NCBI GenBank assembly: GCA_964388455.1
Contig: CAYMAN010000060.1
Coordinates: 1 to 8,892, forward strand
DNA length: 8,892 nt
Origin: JBBRWO01 sp964388455
GTDB taxonomy: Bacteria; Actinomycetota; Coriobacteriia; Anaerosomatales; JAAXUF01
Reading direction: 5' to 3'
How positions within the stretch are numbered: position 1 is the stretch's first letter; each line of letters opens with the position of its first letter. Shown here in pieces: positions 1-7,478 of the stretch. Position numbers and translations under genes: made by a program. Under the pieces are notes generated by a model. It was not told the origin of the DNA. It worked only from the letters and a program-made list of their open reading frames with translations, and made no database searches.

Positions 1-3000
1 TGCCTGCGACTCACTTCCTCTCCAACGGCCGCTACTCCGTCATGGTCACCAACGGCGGCGGCGGCTACTCGCGCTGCAACGGGCAGGCGGTGACACGGTA
101 CCGCGAGGATCTGACACGCGACTGCTGGGGCACCTTCTTCTATGTACGCGACACGGAAACCGGCGAGGTCTTCTCGGCGCCGCATAATCCGCACCCCACG
201 CGGCCGGACGACTACCACGTGGTGTTCGCGCCGGATAAGGCGGAGTTCCACCGCACCGACGGGAAGCTTGAGACGCATGTCGAGATTGCGGTCTCACCGG
301 AGGATGACCTTGAGGTGCGCCGAGTCACGCTCACCAACAACGGGCGCAGCCCTCGCACGCTGGAGGTCACGTCGTACTTCGAGATCGCGATGGCGGCGCA
401 GGCGTCTGATCAGGCACATAAGTCGTTCTCGAATCTTTTTGTGGAGACCGAGTGGCTTCCCGAGACCACCGCGCTCATCTTCTCGCGCCGACCTCGCAGT
501 GCCTCGGAGGGTCGCGTCTTCGGGCTGCACCTCATGGCGTGCGAGAGCGCGGCCGAGGGCGGTGCGTCGGGTACGAAGTCGGCCGGTGGCGCGCCGGGGG
601 CCAGCACTCCCGCACCGTGCGAGGTATCCTTCGAGACCGACCGCGCGGCGTTCCTCGGCAGGCTGCACGGCGCCGACGACCCGGTCGCCGTCACGCGCGG
701 CGGCGAGCTCGGCGGCTCAGCGGGTGCGGTTCTCGATCCCTGCGCGGCGTTGCGCCGCACGGTGACTGTTCCTCCGGGCGAAAGCATGCACCTGGTCTTC
801 GCGACCGGTGTCGCCGAGACCCGCGAGGCTGCCATCCGCCTCTCCGAGAAGTACGCCGACATCCGCAGCGCGCAGCGCGCGATCGATCTCGCATGGACGG
901 CTGCCCAACTCGAACTCCGTGACCTCGGGATCAGTCCCGCGGAAGCCGTGGTGCTCGAGCGGCTGGCTTCTCGGCTGGTGCTGACCGATCCGTACTCGCC
1001 GCTCAAGCGCAAGACGCCGGTGGAGAACGGGCTGCAGATGAGCGGGCTGTGGTCGATCGGCGTATCTGGTGACCTACCGATCCTGCTGGTCCGCGTCGAG
1101 GAGCTCGAACACGCGCCGCTGGTCCGCCAGGCGTTGCTCGCCCATCAGTACTGGCGCCACAAGGGTCTCGTCACCGACCTCGTCATCCTGAACACGCGGC
1201 CCAGTGGCTACTCGGATGCGCTCGACGACCGTCTGCGGCTGCTGGTCCGCACCGGGCACGCGCTGCAGATGCTCGACAAGCCCGGCGGCGTCTTCCTGCG
1301 CCGAGTGGACCAGATGCATCCCGACGTCGCCAACCTGCTCACGGGCGTGGCGCGCGCAACGCTCGATGGCGAGAGCGGTCCCATCGAGCTCCAGCTCAAT
1401 CGTCGAGGCAAGCGGCCGGCTGTACCGGACACGCTGGTGCCCAAGGTCGGGGCGATACCCTCGGCTGGTACGCCCTCGCACACGCCGTTCCAGCGCCCGG
1501 AGCTGCTCTTCGACAACACCATCGGAGGGTTTGATGCCGAGACCGGCGAGTACGTGATCGTGCTCGACGGCGACGCGGCCACTCCGGCGCCATGGATCAA
1601 CGCGCTCGCGACGCCCACGTTTGGCTGCACCGTAAGCGAGGCCGGCGTCGGATGCACCTGGGCGCTCAACAGCCACGAGAACCGCATCACCACCTGGAAC
1701 AACGACCCCGTCTCCGACGGCAGCGGCGAAGCGATCTACATCCGCGACGAGGAGACCGGCGAGTTCTGGAGCCCGACTCCTCTGCCGGTGCGCACCCCGG
1801 AGCCCTACGTGATCCGCCACGGCTTCGGCCGCACGTGCTTCGAGCACGAGACACACGGCATCTCCCACACCCTGGATTGGTTCGTCTCGGCCAAGGACCC
1901 GATGCGCATCTGCAGGCTCACTCTCACCAACAACGGCGACCGTGCGCGTAGCCTCTCTATCACACAGTTCATCGAGTGGGTGGTCGGCGATTCACGGAGC
2001 CGCGCGCAGCAACTCGTGGTCACCTGGATGGATACGGAGTCCGAGACCCTCACCGCGCACAACCACTTCAACCTCGACTTCCCGGGACGCTGCACCTTCC
2101 TCGCGTGCGATCAACCGCTCTCGGGGTGGACCGCGAGCCGCACGGAGTTCGTCGGTCGCAACCGCACCCCGGGTGATCCGGCCGCGATGGGCCGCAAACA
2201 CCTCGGCGAAGTATCCGGTCGCTACCACGACAACTGCGGCGCGCTGCAGACGCTGATGCACCTCGAGCCGGGCGCGACCAGCGAGGTCTCGTTCCTGCTC
2301 GGCCAGTCGCCGACACTCGAGGAGAGCCGTGTGTTGGTGGAGCGGTATCGTCGCGATGGCGCGTGCATCGAGACGATCGCGGGCGTGGACGCTGCGTGGG
2401 ACGAGCTACTCGGCAAGGTGCAGGTGCAGACGCCGGATCCCAAGCTCGACCTGCTGCTCAACGGGCGGCTGCTCTACCAGGTGACGGCGTGTCGGCTCTG
2501 GGGTCGCACGGCGACGTACCAGTCGTCCGGCGCGTACGGCTTCCGCGACCAGCTGCAAGACGTGATGGCGCTGCTCATCGCGCGGCCCGACCTCGTCCGC
2601 GAGCAGATCGTCGAGGCGTCGCGCCACCAGTTCCCGGAGGGCGACGTGCTCCACTGGTGGCAACCGTTCTCCGGCCGAGGCGTGCGCACACACATCACCG
2701 ACGACCGCCACTGGCTGCCACTCGTGCTCGCCGAGTACCTCTCGGCCACCGGCGACACCGCGCTGCTCGACGAACGCACACCCTTCATCAACGGCCAGCC
2801 ACTCCCGCTCGAGGCCGAGGACGCGTACCTCACGCCGCCCATCTCCGAGCAGACCGCGTCGATCTACGAGCACTGCCTCCGCGCACTCGAGACCGGTCGC
2901 CCCACCGGCGCACACGGCCTGCCGCTTATCGGCGGCGGCGACTGGAACGACGGCATGAACCGCGTCGGCCACGAGGGTCGCGGCGAGAGCGTCTGGCTCG

Positions 3001-3920
3001 CCTGGTTCCTCATCCACACGCTGCGCCGGTTCGCCCCCGTGGCCGAGTCGCGCGGCGACGGTGAGCTCGCCGCCGACTACCGCGCGTGGGCGGACCGACT
3101 CGCCGCCGCGGTCGAGGCGACCTCCTGGGACGGTTCCTGGTACCGCCGCGGCTACTTCGACGACGGCACTCCGCTCGGCACCCGTGATGCGACGGAGTGC
3201 CGCATCGACGCGATTGCGCAGGCGTGGGCCACCATCTCCGGCGCCGCCGACCCCAAACGCGCCGCCATGGCGCTCGAGAGCGTCGAAGAGAAGCTCGTCC
3301 GCCGAGAAGACGGCCTCATCGCCCTGCTCACGCCGCCGTTCGATCGCATGGCGCACGACCCGGGCTACATCAAGGGCTACGTCCCCGGTGTCCGCGAGAA
3401 CGGTGGCCAGTACACGCACGCCGCGCTGTGGGTCGTGCTCGCGCACCTGATGCGCGGTGACGGCGACGAGGCATGGGGCCTGCTCGACCTCATCAACCCC
3501 ATCAGCCACGCCACCACGCACGAAGGCGCCCTGCGCTACGCGGTCGAGCCCTACGTGGTCGCCGCCGACGTCTACGCCGTCGCACCCCATACCGGCCGAG
3601 GAGGCTGGACCTGGTACACCGGCTCGGCATCGTGGTTCTACCGCGTGGCGCTCGAGTCGCTGCTCGGCTTCCGCGTCGTCGCCGAGAACGAACAGCAGAT
3701 CCTGCGGATCGATCCCTGCGTTCCCAAGGACTGGCCCACGTTCAGTCTCGACTATCGCTTCGGCGCGACGCACTACCGCATCCGCGTCAACAACCCGCGC
3801 GGGGTGAACCGAGGCGTCGCACACGTCACCGTCGACGGCACCCCTGATGAGGATCTCAGAATTCCGCTGGCCGACGACGGTCGTACGCACGATGTTGTGG
3901 TGACGCTTCTGGGCGGGTAG
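1..3920 (+). CDS. ndvB: Cyclic beta-1,2-glucan synthase-type protein, C-terminal GH94 part (5' partial)
   Basis: The reading frame is open to the first base. The codons before the first ATG (42) encode THFLSNGRYSVMVTN, a typical NdvB-family stretch, so that ATG is internal and the gene begins upstream. About 1,305 residues are visible, against roughly 2,800 for full-length NdvB/ChvB. In order there are: a GH94-type beta-sandwich (about 15-880), a helical linker carrying GLWSIGVSGDLPI (about 1040-1080), a second related sandwich (about 1500-2370), an alpha/alpha barrel (about 2430-3650) and a short beta tail. The barrel shows FRDQLQDV (2541-2564), the HWW...SGRGVRT segment (from about 2652), the acid-bearing DWNDGMNRVG motif (from 2940) and GGWTWYTGS (3600-3626) in the region that binds phosphate in GH94 enzymes. 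By family knowledge, the module acts on beta-1,2-linked glucose chains and helps set ring or chain length, while the unseen N-terminus polymerises UDP-glucose at the inner membrane. A Gly/Ala/Ser-rich insert lies at 549-617. The gene stops with TAG. The family call is firm; cyclic product and full domain set are inferred. Confidence 0.9.
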   Translation, partial: PATHFLSNGRYSVMVTNGGGGYSRCNGQAVTRYREDLTRDCWGTFFYVRDTETGEVFSAPHNPHPTRPDDYHVVFAPDKAEFHRTDGKLETHVEIAVSPEDDLEVRRVTLTNNGRSPRTLEVTSYFEIAMAAQASDQAHKSFSNLFVETEWLPETTALIFSRRPRSASEGRVFGLHLMACESAAEGGASGTKSAGGAPGASTPAPCEVSFETDRAAFLGRLHGADDPVAVTRGGELGGSAGAVLDPCAALRRTVTVPPGESMHLVFATGVAETREAAIRLSEKYADIRSAQRAIDLAWTAAQLELRDLGISPAEAVVLERLASRLVLTDPYSPLKRKTPVENGLQMSGLWSIGVSGDLPILLVRVEELEHAPLVRQALLAHQYWRHKGLVTDLVILNTRPSGYSDALDDRLRLLVRTGHALQMLDKPGGVFLRRVDQMHPDVANLLTGVARATLDGESGPIELQLNRRGKRPAVPDTLVPKVGAIPSAGTPSHTPFQRPELLFDNTIGGFDAETGEYVIVLDGDAATPAPWINALATPTFGCTVSEAGVGCTWALNSHENRITTWNNDPVSDGSGEAIYIRDEETGEFWSPTPLPVRTPEPYVIRHGFGRTCFEHETHGISHTLDWFVSAKDPMRICRLTLTNNGDRARSLSITQFIEWVVGDSRSRAQQLVVTWMDTESETLTAHNHFNLDFPGRCTFLACDQPLSGWTASRTEFVGRNRTPGDPAAMGRKHLGEVSGRYHDNCGALQTLMHLEPGATSEVSFLLGQSPTLEESRVLVERYRRDGACIETIAGVDAAWDELLGKVQVQTPDPKLDLLLNGRLLYQVTACRLWGRTATYQSSGAYGFRDQLQDVMALLIARPDLVREQIVEASRHQFPEGDVLHWWQPFSGRGVRTHITDDRHWLPLVLAEYLSATGDTALLDERTPFINGQPLPLEAEDAYLTPPISEQTASIYEHCLRALETGRPTGAHGLPLIGGGDWNDGMNRVGHEGRGESVWLAWFLIHTLRRFAPVAESRGDGELAADYRAWADRLAAAVEATSWDGSWYRRGYFDDGTPLGTRDATECRIDAIAQAWATISGAADPKRAAMALESVEEKLVRREDGLIALLTPPFDRMAHDPGYIKGYVPGVRENGGQYTHAALWVVLAHLMRGDGDEAWGLLDLINPISHATTHEGALRYAVEPYVVAADVYAVAPHTGRGGWTWYTGSASWFYRVALESLLGFRVVAENEQQILRIDPCVPKDWPTFSLDYRFGATHYRIRVNNPRGVNRGVAHVTVDGTPDEDLRIPLADDGRTHDVVVTLLGG

Positions 3921-3938
3921 AACGACGATTCGAGCGAA

Positions 3939-3956
3939 CAATGTGCATGCGCATTG
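3939..3956. promoter_or_regulatory. 18-bp inverted repeat, candidate operator
   Basis: CAATGTGCATGCGCATTG is a dyad in which 8 of 9 base pairs are symmetric; the exception is the T/G pair at positions 6 and 13. It sits 18 bp past the NdvB-type stop and 71 bp before the flavoprotein start. It could bind a dimeric repressor. As RNA it would form a 7-bp stem with a CAUG loop, but no U-run follows, so a terminator is unlikely. A second, weaker dyad (GTGA, 7 bases, TCAC) lies at 3993-4007. The symmetry is seen; the regulatory role is inferred. Confidence 0.3.
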
Positions 3957-3985
3957 GGAATGATTGGATTTAGCTGCGCTGTCTT
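3957..3985 (+). promoter_or_regulatory. Possible ECF-sigma-like promoter of the lipid-modification operon
   Basis: GGAAT at 3957-3961 (GGGAAT if 3956 is counted) is followed, after 18 bases, by TGTCTT at 3980-3985. This loosely resembles ECF-sigma promoters of the GGAAC/GGAAT plus GTC or GTT type. Transcription would start near 3990, giving a leader of about 40 nt. No convincing TTGACA/TATAAT pair was found in this gap. Such short motifs can arise by chance, and the operon could instead be read through from the upstream gene, so this is a weak call. Confidence 0.2.
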
Positions 3986-4017
3986 TCAGTCAGTGAAGAT
4001 CTGTCACGTTCGGCTGT

Positions 4018-4023
4018 GAGGAG
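4018..4023 (+). promoter_or_regulatory. Ribosome binding site deciding the ATG start at 4028
   Basis: GAGGAG lies 4 bases before ATG 4028. It overlaps the end of an alternative in-frame GTG at 4016, which would lack a proper upstream site. Starting at 4028 puts the flavin-binding motif at the very N-terminus, as is usual in the family. Confidence 0.7.
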
Positions 4024-4027
4024 CCCC

Positions 4028-5377
4028 ATGAGGATTGCAGTCATCGGAGCGGGAATCTCGGGAATCGGCTCGGCCTGGCTGCTCTCGCGCCAGCACGAGG
4101 TCGACGTATACGAGTCGCAGCCCGTTCTCGGTGGTCACGCGCGCACCCTCGACGTGACCGTTGGCGACGACACCTTCCCCGTAGATCTGGGGTTTCAGGT
4201 GTTTAACGAGCGCACCTATCCCAACATGATCCGCTTCTTCGAGAGCATCGATGCTCCTTGGTTCGAGTCTGATATGTCCTTCGGCGTCCGCATCGGCGCC
4301 GAGAACATCGAATGGTCCGGCTCGAGCCTCAACACTGTGTTCGCCCAGCGCGCGAACCTCACGAACCCCCGTTTCCTCAAGATGCTCACGGACATTGTGC
4401 GCTTCAGCCATGACGCAGACCGGCTGCTCGCCGATCCAGCCGTCGACAGCCTCACCCTCGGCGAACTGATCGAGCGCGAGGGGTACTCGGCGCCGTTCAT
4501 CGACTGGTACCTCATTCCCATGGGCGCGGCCATCTGGTCCACGCCGCCGGGTCAGTTCCTCGACTACCCCGCGGGCACGTTCCTGCGCTTCTGCGACAAC
4601 CACGGCCTCCTCCACATCACCGGCAAGCCGCTGTGGCGCGGAGTCGTGGGCGGCAGCCGTTCGTACGTAGAGGCCGCCGCCAAAGGGTTCTCGGGCAAGG
4701 TGTTTCTCGGCGAGCGCGTGACTCGTGTCGAGCGCACGCCTGATGGCGTCACCGTGATCACCGCGGACCGCTCGGCCACCTACGACGCGGTGGTGATTGC
4801 CGCACACGCCCCGACTTCGCTCTCGCTACTTGCCGAGCCGACGGCAGCGGAGCGCGAGGTTCTCGGCGCGTTCTCGTATCAGCCCAACGAGATCGCTCTA
4901 CACACCGACGTGTCGTTCCTGCCCGTCAGCCACCGCGCCTGGGCGTCGTGGAACTGGTTCGCCGAGACCGGCGACTCGACCAAGGATTCGCTCTCCCTGA
5001 CCTACTGGGTCAACAACCTGCAACAGCTACCCGCCGACGCACCGCCCGTGCTCGAGACGCTCAACCCGCACAAGCCCTACGCCGAGGGGAGCGTCGTCGA
5101 ACGGCTCTGTCTGGATCACCCTCTCTTCACCGCCGAGGCGATTGCGGCACAACATCGCCTTGCGGAGATCCAGGGTACGGGTGGGGTCTACTACGCCGGC
5201 GCATGGCAGCGATACGGCTTCCACGAGGACGGCCTGCTCTCGGCGGTCCGAGTCGCCGAGTTGCTCGGTGTAGCGGCCCCTTGGGCTGACGAACTCGACG
5301 AGACTCACACGCGCGTTCTCCCCGCGACGGCTGAAGGCACAACCTCCTCGGCACGCGTGATCGGCGGCGTACGGTGA
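4028..5377 (+). CDS. FAD-dependent amine-oxidase-like oxidoreductase (COG2907 type)
   Basis: This is a 449-residue flavoprotein, a normal length for the family. It opens with a Rossmann FAD motif, MRIAVIGAGISGIGSA (GxGxxG at 7-12), followed by the ribose-binding acid E29 in VYES and the GGHARTLDV segment (35 onward). The C-terminal FAD signature is GVYYAGAW (386-393) followed by GFHEDGLLSA. There is no signal peptide or membrane segment, so it is probably cytosolic and acts at the membrane surface. Homologues are often annotated as NAD/FAD-binding or amine oxidase proteins and recur beside DUF1365 and cyclopropane-fatty-acid-synthase genes, as here. From memory, the closest characterised precedent is the UfaD desaturase of Rhodobacter furan-fatty-acid synthesis; whether this protein is its ortholog is not shown. 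Inferred role: redox conversion of an acyl chain that the downstream methyltransferase has modified. The stop overlaps the next gene's GTG start by 4 bases. The family call is firm; the substrate is inferred. Confidence 0.88.
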   Translation: MRIAVIGAGISGIGSAWLLSRQHEVDVYESQPVLGGHARTLDVTVGDDTFPVDLGFQVFNERTYPNMIRFFESIDAPWFESDMSFGVRIGAENIEWSGSSLNTVFAQRANLTNPRFLKMLTDIVRFSHDADRLLADPAVDSLTLGELIEREGYSAPFIDWYLIPMGAAIWSTPPGQFLDYPAGTFLRFCDNHGLLHITGKPLWRGVVGGSRSYVEAAAKGFSGKVFLGERVTRVERTPDGVTVITADRSATYDAVVIAAHAPTSLSLLAEPTAAEREVLGAFSYQPNEIALHTDVSFLPVSHRAWASWNWFAETGDSTKDSLSLTYWVNNLQQLPADAPPVLETLNPHKPYAEGSVVERLCLDHPLFTAEAIAAQHRLAEIQGTGGVYYAGAWQRYGFHEDGLLSAVRVAELLGVAAPWADELDETHTRVLPATAEGTTSSARVIGGVR

Positions 5378-6135
5378 ACAGCCGGCTCTACACCGGCGTC
5401 GTACGCCACAAGCGCGTCCGGCCCAAAGAGAACGCGTTCCAATACGGCGTCTACTTCCTCTACCTCGACCTCGCCGAGCTCGACCAGCTCGACGATGATC
5501 TCAGGCGGTTCGGCCACAACGGCGGTGGGCTTGCGCAGTTCCGCGACAGCGATCACGGCCCTCGCGACGGCTCGCCGCTGCGTCCGTGGATCGACGAACT
5601 GCTCGGGCGGGCGGGAATCGATCTGGCGGGTGGGGCCGTGCGCGTGCTGACGTTCCCGCGGGTACTCGGCTTTGGGTTCTACCCGGTGTCGTTCTGGTAC
5701 TGCTTCCATGCGGACGGGTCTCCGCGGGCCGTACTCGCCGAGGTACGCAACACCTTTGGCGGACACCACAACTACCTGCTTCACAACCACGGCGACGTCT
5801 TCGATTGGAAGACGCACCCCACGGTGGTCAAGGCGTTCAGCGTCTCGCCGTTCATCCCCATGGACGCACGCTACGAGTTCCGCCTCTCGGCACCGGGAGA
5901 CCGACTCACCGCCGCGATCTACGATCACGTCGAGGGCCCACTTCTGCTGGTCGCCGACCTCGACGTGACCGCCCAGCCGCTGACCGACGAGTCCATCGGC
6001 AAGGCTGTCAGGAAGTACGGCCCCATGTCGTTGCGGGCGTGGCTGCTGATCCACTGGCAGGCGCTCCGTATCGTGAGCAAGGGAATCCGCTACATCCCCC
6101 CGAGTCCCGATCCCGCCGAGGAGACCTCCCTGTGA
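5374..6135 (+). CDS. DUF1365 family protein
   Basis: This 253-residue protein matches DUF1365 (COG3496) in length and conserved blocks. These are HKRVRPKENAFQY near the N-terminus (12-24), LTFPRVLGFGFYPVSFWYC (92-110), AEVRNTFGGHHNY (122-134) and a later KAFSVSPF. The conserved His, Asn and aromatic residues could form an active or lipid-binding site, but the biochemical function is not established to my knowledge. It starts at GTG 5374, overlapping the upstream stop (GTGA). There is no strong Shine-Dalgarno sequence before it, so translation is probably coupled to the flavoprotein. The next possible starts lie beyond the conserved N-terminal block. Its constant company with a flavin oxidoreductase and a cyclopropane-synthase-like methyltransferase suggests a role in making or handling a modified fatty acyl chain. 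The 3' end carries the ribosome binding site of the next gene. Family certain, function unknown. Confidence 0.9.
   Translation: MNSRLYTGVVRHKRVRPKENAFQYGVYFLYLDLAELDQLDDDLRRFGHNGGGLAQFRDSDHGPRDGSPLRPWIDELLGRAGIDLAGGAVRVLTFPRVLGFGFYPVSFWYCFHADGSPRAVLAEVRNTFGGHHNYLLHNHGDVFDWKTHPTVVKAFSVSPFIPMDARYEFRLSAPGDRLTAAIYDHVEGPLLLVADLDVTAQPLTDESIGKAVRKYGPMSLRAWLLIHWQALRIVSKGIRYIPPSPDPAEETSL
6118..6123 (+). promoter_or_regulatory. Ribosome binding site for the GTG start at 6132
   Basis: GAGGAG lies inside the last codons of the DUF1365 gene, 8 bases before GTG 6132. It supports that start over the much longer open frame, which extends back to 5586 inside the DUF1365 gene. Confidence 0.75.
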
Positions 6136-7373
6136 CCGCCCCGATTCACACAACCCTCAGGCCGGTCTCGGAGCTCGCGGTCGAGCAACTCGTTCGGCGC
6201 CTTCGCCGAGGCCGGCTGACGGTCGTGTCCGTCAACGGCACCGAGCACATCTACACCGGCTCGGAACCCGGCCCTGTCGCGCGGATGGAACTGCGCACTC
6301 CCGCGGCCACCCGCCGACTGATTACGCACGGCGCCAACGGACTCGCTGAGGGCTATCTCGCTGGCGACTGGGACACTCCGAACCTCGATGCGGTGCTGGA
6401 TCTGGGCGTCACCAATCTCTTCGCAAAGCCCCAAGGCCCTCCCGCACCACTCAACCCGGTCCAGCGCATCATGCATTCGATGCGCGACAACACCCCCAGC
6501 GGCAGCAAGAAGAACATCAGTTTCCACTACGACCTCGGCAACGACTTCTATCGACTCTGGCTCGACGAGACGATGACGTATTCCTCGGCGCTCTTCGCCG
6601 AGAAGCCCGGCGGCGGCGCTGATCCCGGCGCCTCCGTTGACCCGGACTCGACGGCGTCCGAGGACCTGGCGTCTGCGCAGGTGCGCAAGTGGGACCGCTT
6701 GCTCAACCTGCTCCAGCCCGGCAACCGGGACCACCTTCTCGAGATCGGCTGCGGCTGGGGAGGATTCGCGATGCACGCTGCTCGCGAGGCGGGCTGTCGC
6801 GTAACCGGCGTAACGCTCTCTGAGGAGCAGCACGCGTGGGCGACCCAGGCCGTTCTCGAGGCAGGACTCGACGACCTCGTCGAGCTACGGCTCCAGGACT
6901 ATCGTCACGTGCCCGAGAAGTACTCGGGTGTGGTGTCAATCGAGATGTTCGAGGCGGTGGGCGAACGGTGGTGGCCGGTGTTCTTCGCTCGGCTCAAGGA
7001 GCTGCTGACTCCCGGCGGCGCGATCGCCCTGCAAACGATCACGATCGACGACTCGCGATTCGACGACTACCGCCGCCACCCGGACTTCATCCAACGCCAC
7101 GTCTTCCCCGGCGGCATGTTACCCAGCCCGGAGCGGTTCTGCGCCGTCGCGACTCAGGCGGGACTGCGTGTCGACGACCCGCTGTACTTCGGCACCAGTT
7201 ACGTCGAGACGCTGGCCGAGTGGCGGCGCCGGTTCGAGGCGGCCCTACCGGATGTATCCGCTCTCGGCTTCGATGAGCGTTTCATCCGGATGTGGCGCTA
7301 CTACCTCTCGTACTGCCGAGCGGGTTTCTTGGCGGGTACCTGCGACGTGATGCAGGTGCGGATCGAGTCGTAG
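6132..7373 (+). CDS. Cyclopropane-fatty-acid-synthase-family SAM methyltransferase
   Basis: This 413-residue protein belongs to the Cfa family (COG2230), which transfers a methylene or methyl group from S-adenosylmethionine to the double bond of phospholipid acyl chains. The N-terminal lipid-binding part includes LAEGYLAGDWDTPNL (71-85). Next come HYDLGNDFY (132-140) and YSSALF (150-155). The SAM loop is LLEIGCGWGGF (202-212), followed by VTGVTLSEEQ (224-233), MFEAVGERWW (272-281), LQTITI (300-305), FPGGMLPS (325-332) and YYLSYCRAGF near the end. Aligned by eye with E. coli Cfa recalled from memory, Glu239 and Tyr317 of the bicarbonate site are kept (E274, Y357). Cys139 is replaced by S152 and His266 by Q301. 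An acidic, Gly-rich insert of about 20 residues (about 157-178) follows YSSALF. The GTG start overlaps the DUF1365 stop by 4 bases. Family call strong; the exact product (cyclopropane, methyl or methylene branch, or furan precursor) is open, so I give no symbol. Confidence 0.9.
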   Translation: MTAPIHTTLRPVSELAVEQLVRRLRRGRLTVVSVNGTEHIYTGSEPGPVARMELRTPAATRRLITHGANGLAEGYLAGDWDTPNLDAVLDLGVTNLFAKPQGPPAPLNPVQRIMHSMRDNTPSGSKKNISFHYDLGNDFYRLWLDETMTYSSALFAEKPGGGADPGASVDPDSTASEDLASAQVRKWDRLLNLLQPGNRDHLLEIGCGWGGFAMHAAREAGCRVTGVTLSEEQHAWATQAVLEAGLDDLVELRLQDYRHVPEKYSGVVSIEMFEAVGERWWPVFFARLKELLTPGGAIALQTITIDDSRFDDYRRHPDFIQRHVFPGGMLPSPERFCAVATQAGLRVDDPLYFGTSYVETLAEWRRRFEAALPDVSALGFDERFIRMWRYYLSYCRAGFLAGTCDVMQVRIES

Positions 7374-7478
7374 AGACCGGTCGCATCGGGTGCGGATTCT
7401 GGGGTGCTTCGCGTCCGGAGTCGCGCTTCGCAGAGCCTGCGGAACCGGTTCTCGGCGCTCCCGGAATCGCACACGCGT
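7374..7478. other. Intergenic stretch after the lipid operon; no clear terminator
   Basis: I see no gene here and no stem followed by a T-run. It contains an 8-bp palindrome GACCGGTC (7375-7382), a 10-bp palindrome GAACCGGTTC (7442-7451) and a small hairpin, TTCGCAG / AGC loop / CTGCGGA, at 7427-7443. If transcription of the upstream operon stops here, it may depend on Rho or on this weak hairpin. Confidence 0.4.

Noticed and set aside
42..3920. ATG at 42 as the true start of the glucan synthase gene
   Set aside because: The in-frame codons upstream already encode conserved family sequence (SNGRYSVMVTN), so this Met is internal and the gene extends beyond the window.
2406..3941. 511-codon open frame on the - strand opposite the glucan synthase
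   Set aside because: It lies wholly opposite a well-conserved coding sequence and its translation has no recognisable domain. Long antisense frames are expected in strongly GC-biased genes.
3993..4007. CRP-like site (GTGA...TCAC)
   Set aside because: The half-sites are 7 bases apart rather than 6 and the outer T/A bases do not match, so it is noted only as a weak dyad.
4016..4027. GTG at 4016 as start of the flavoprotein
   Set aside because: The GAGGAG ribosome binding site overlaps this codon and points to ATG 4028, which places the FAD motif at the N-terminus as expected.
5586..6131. Long N-terminal extension of the methyltransferase frame
   Set aside because: It overlaps the DUF1365 gene in another frame, is Arg/Gly-rich without motifs, and a strong ribosome binding site precedes GTG 6132.
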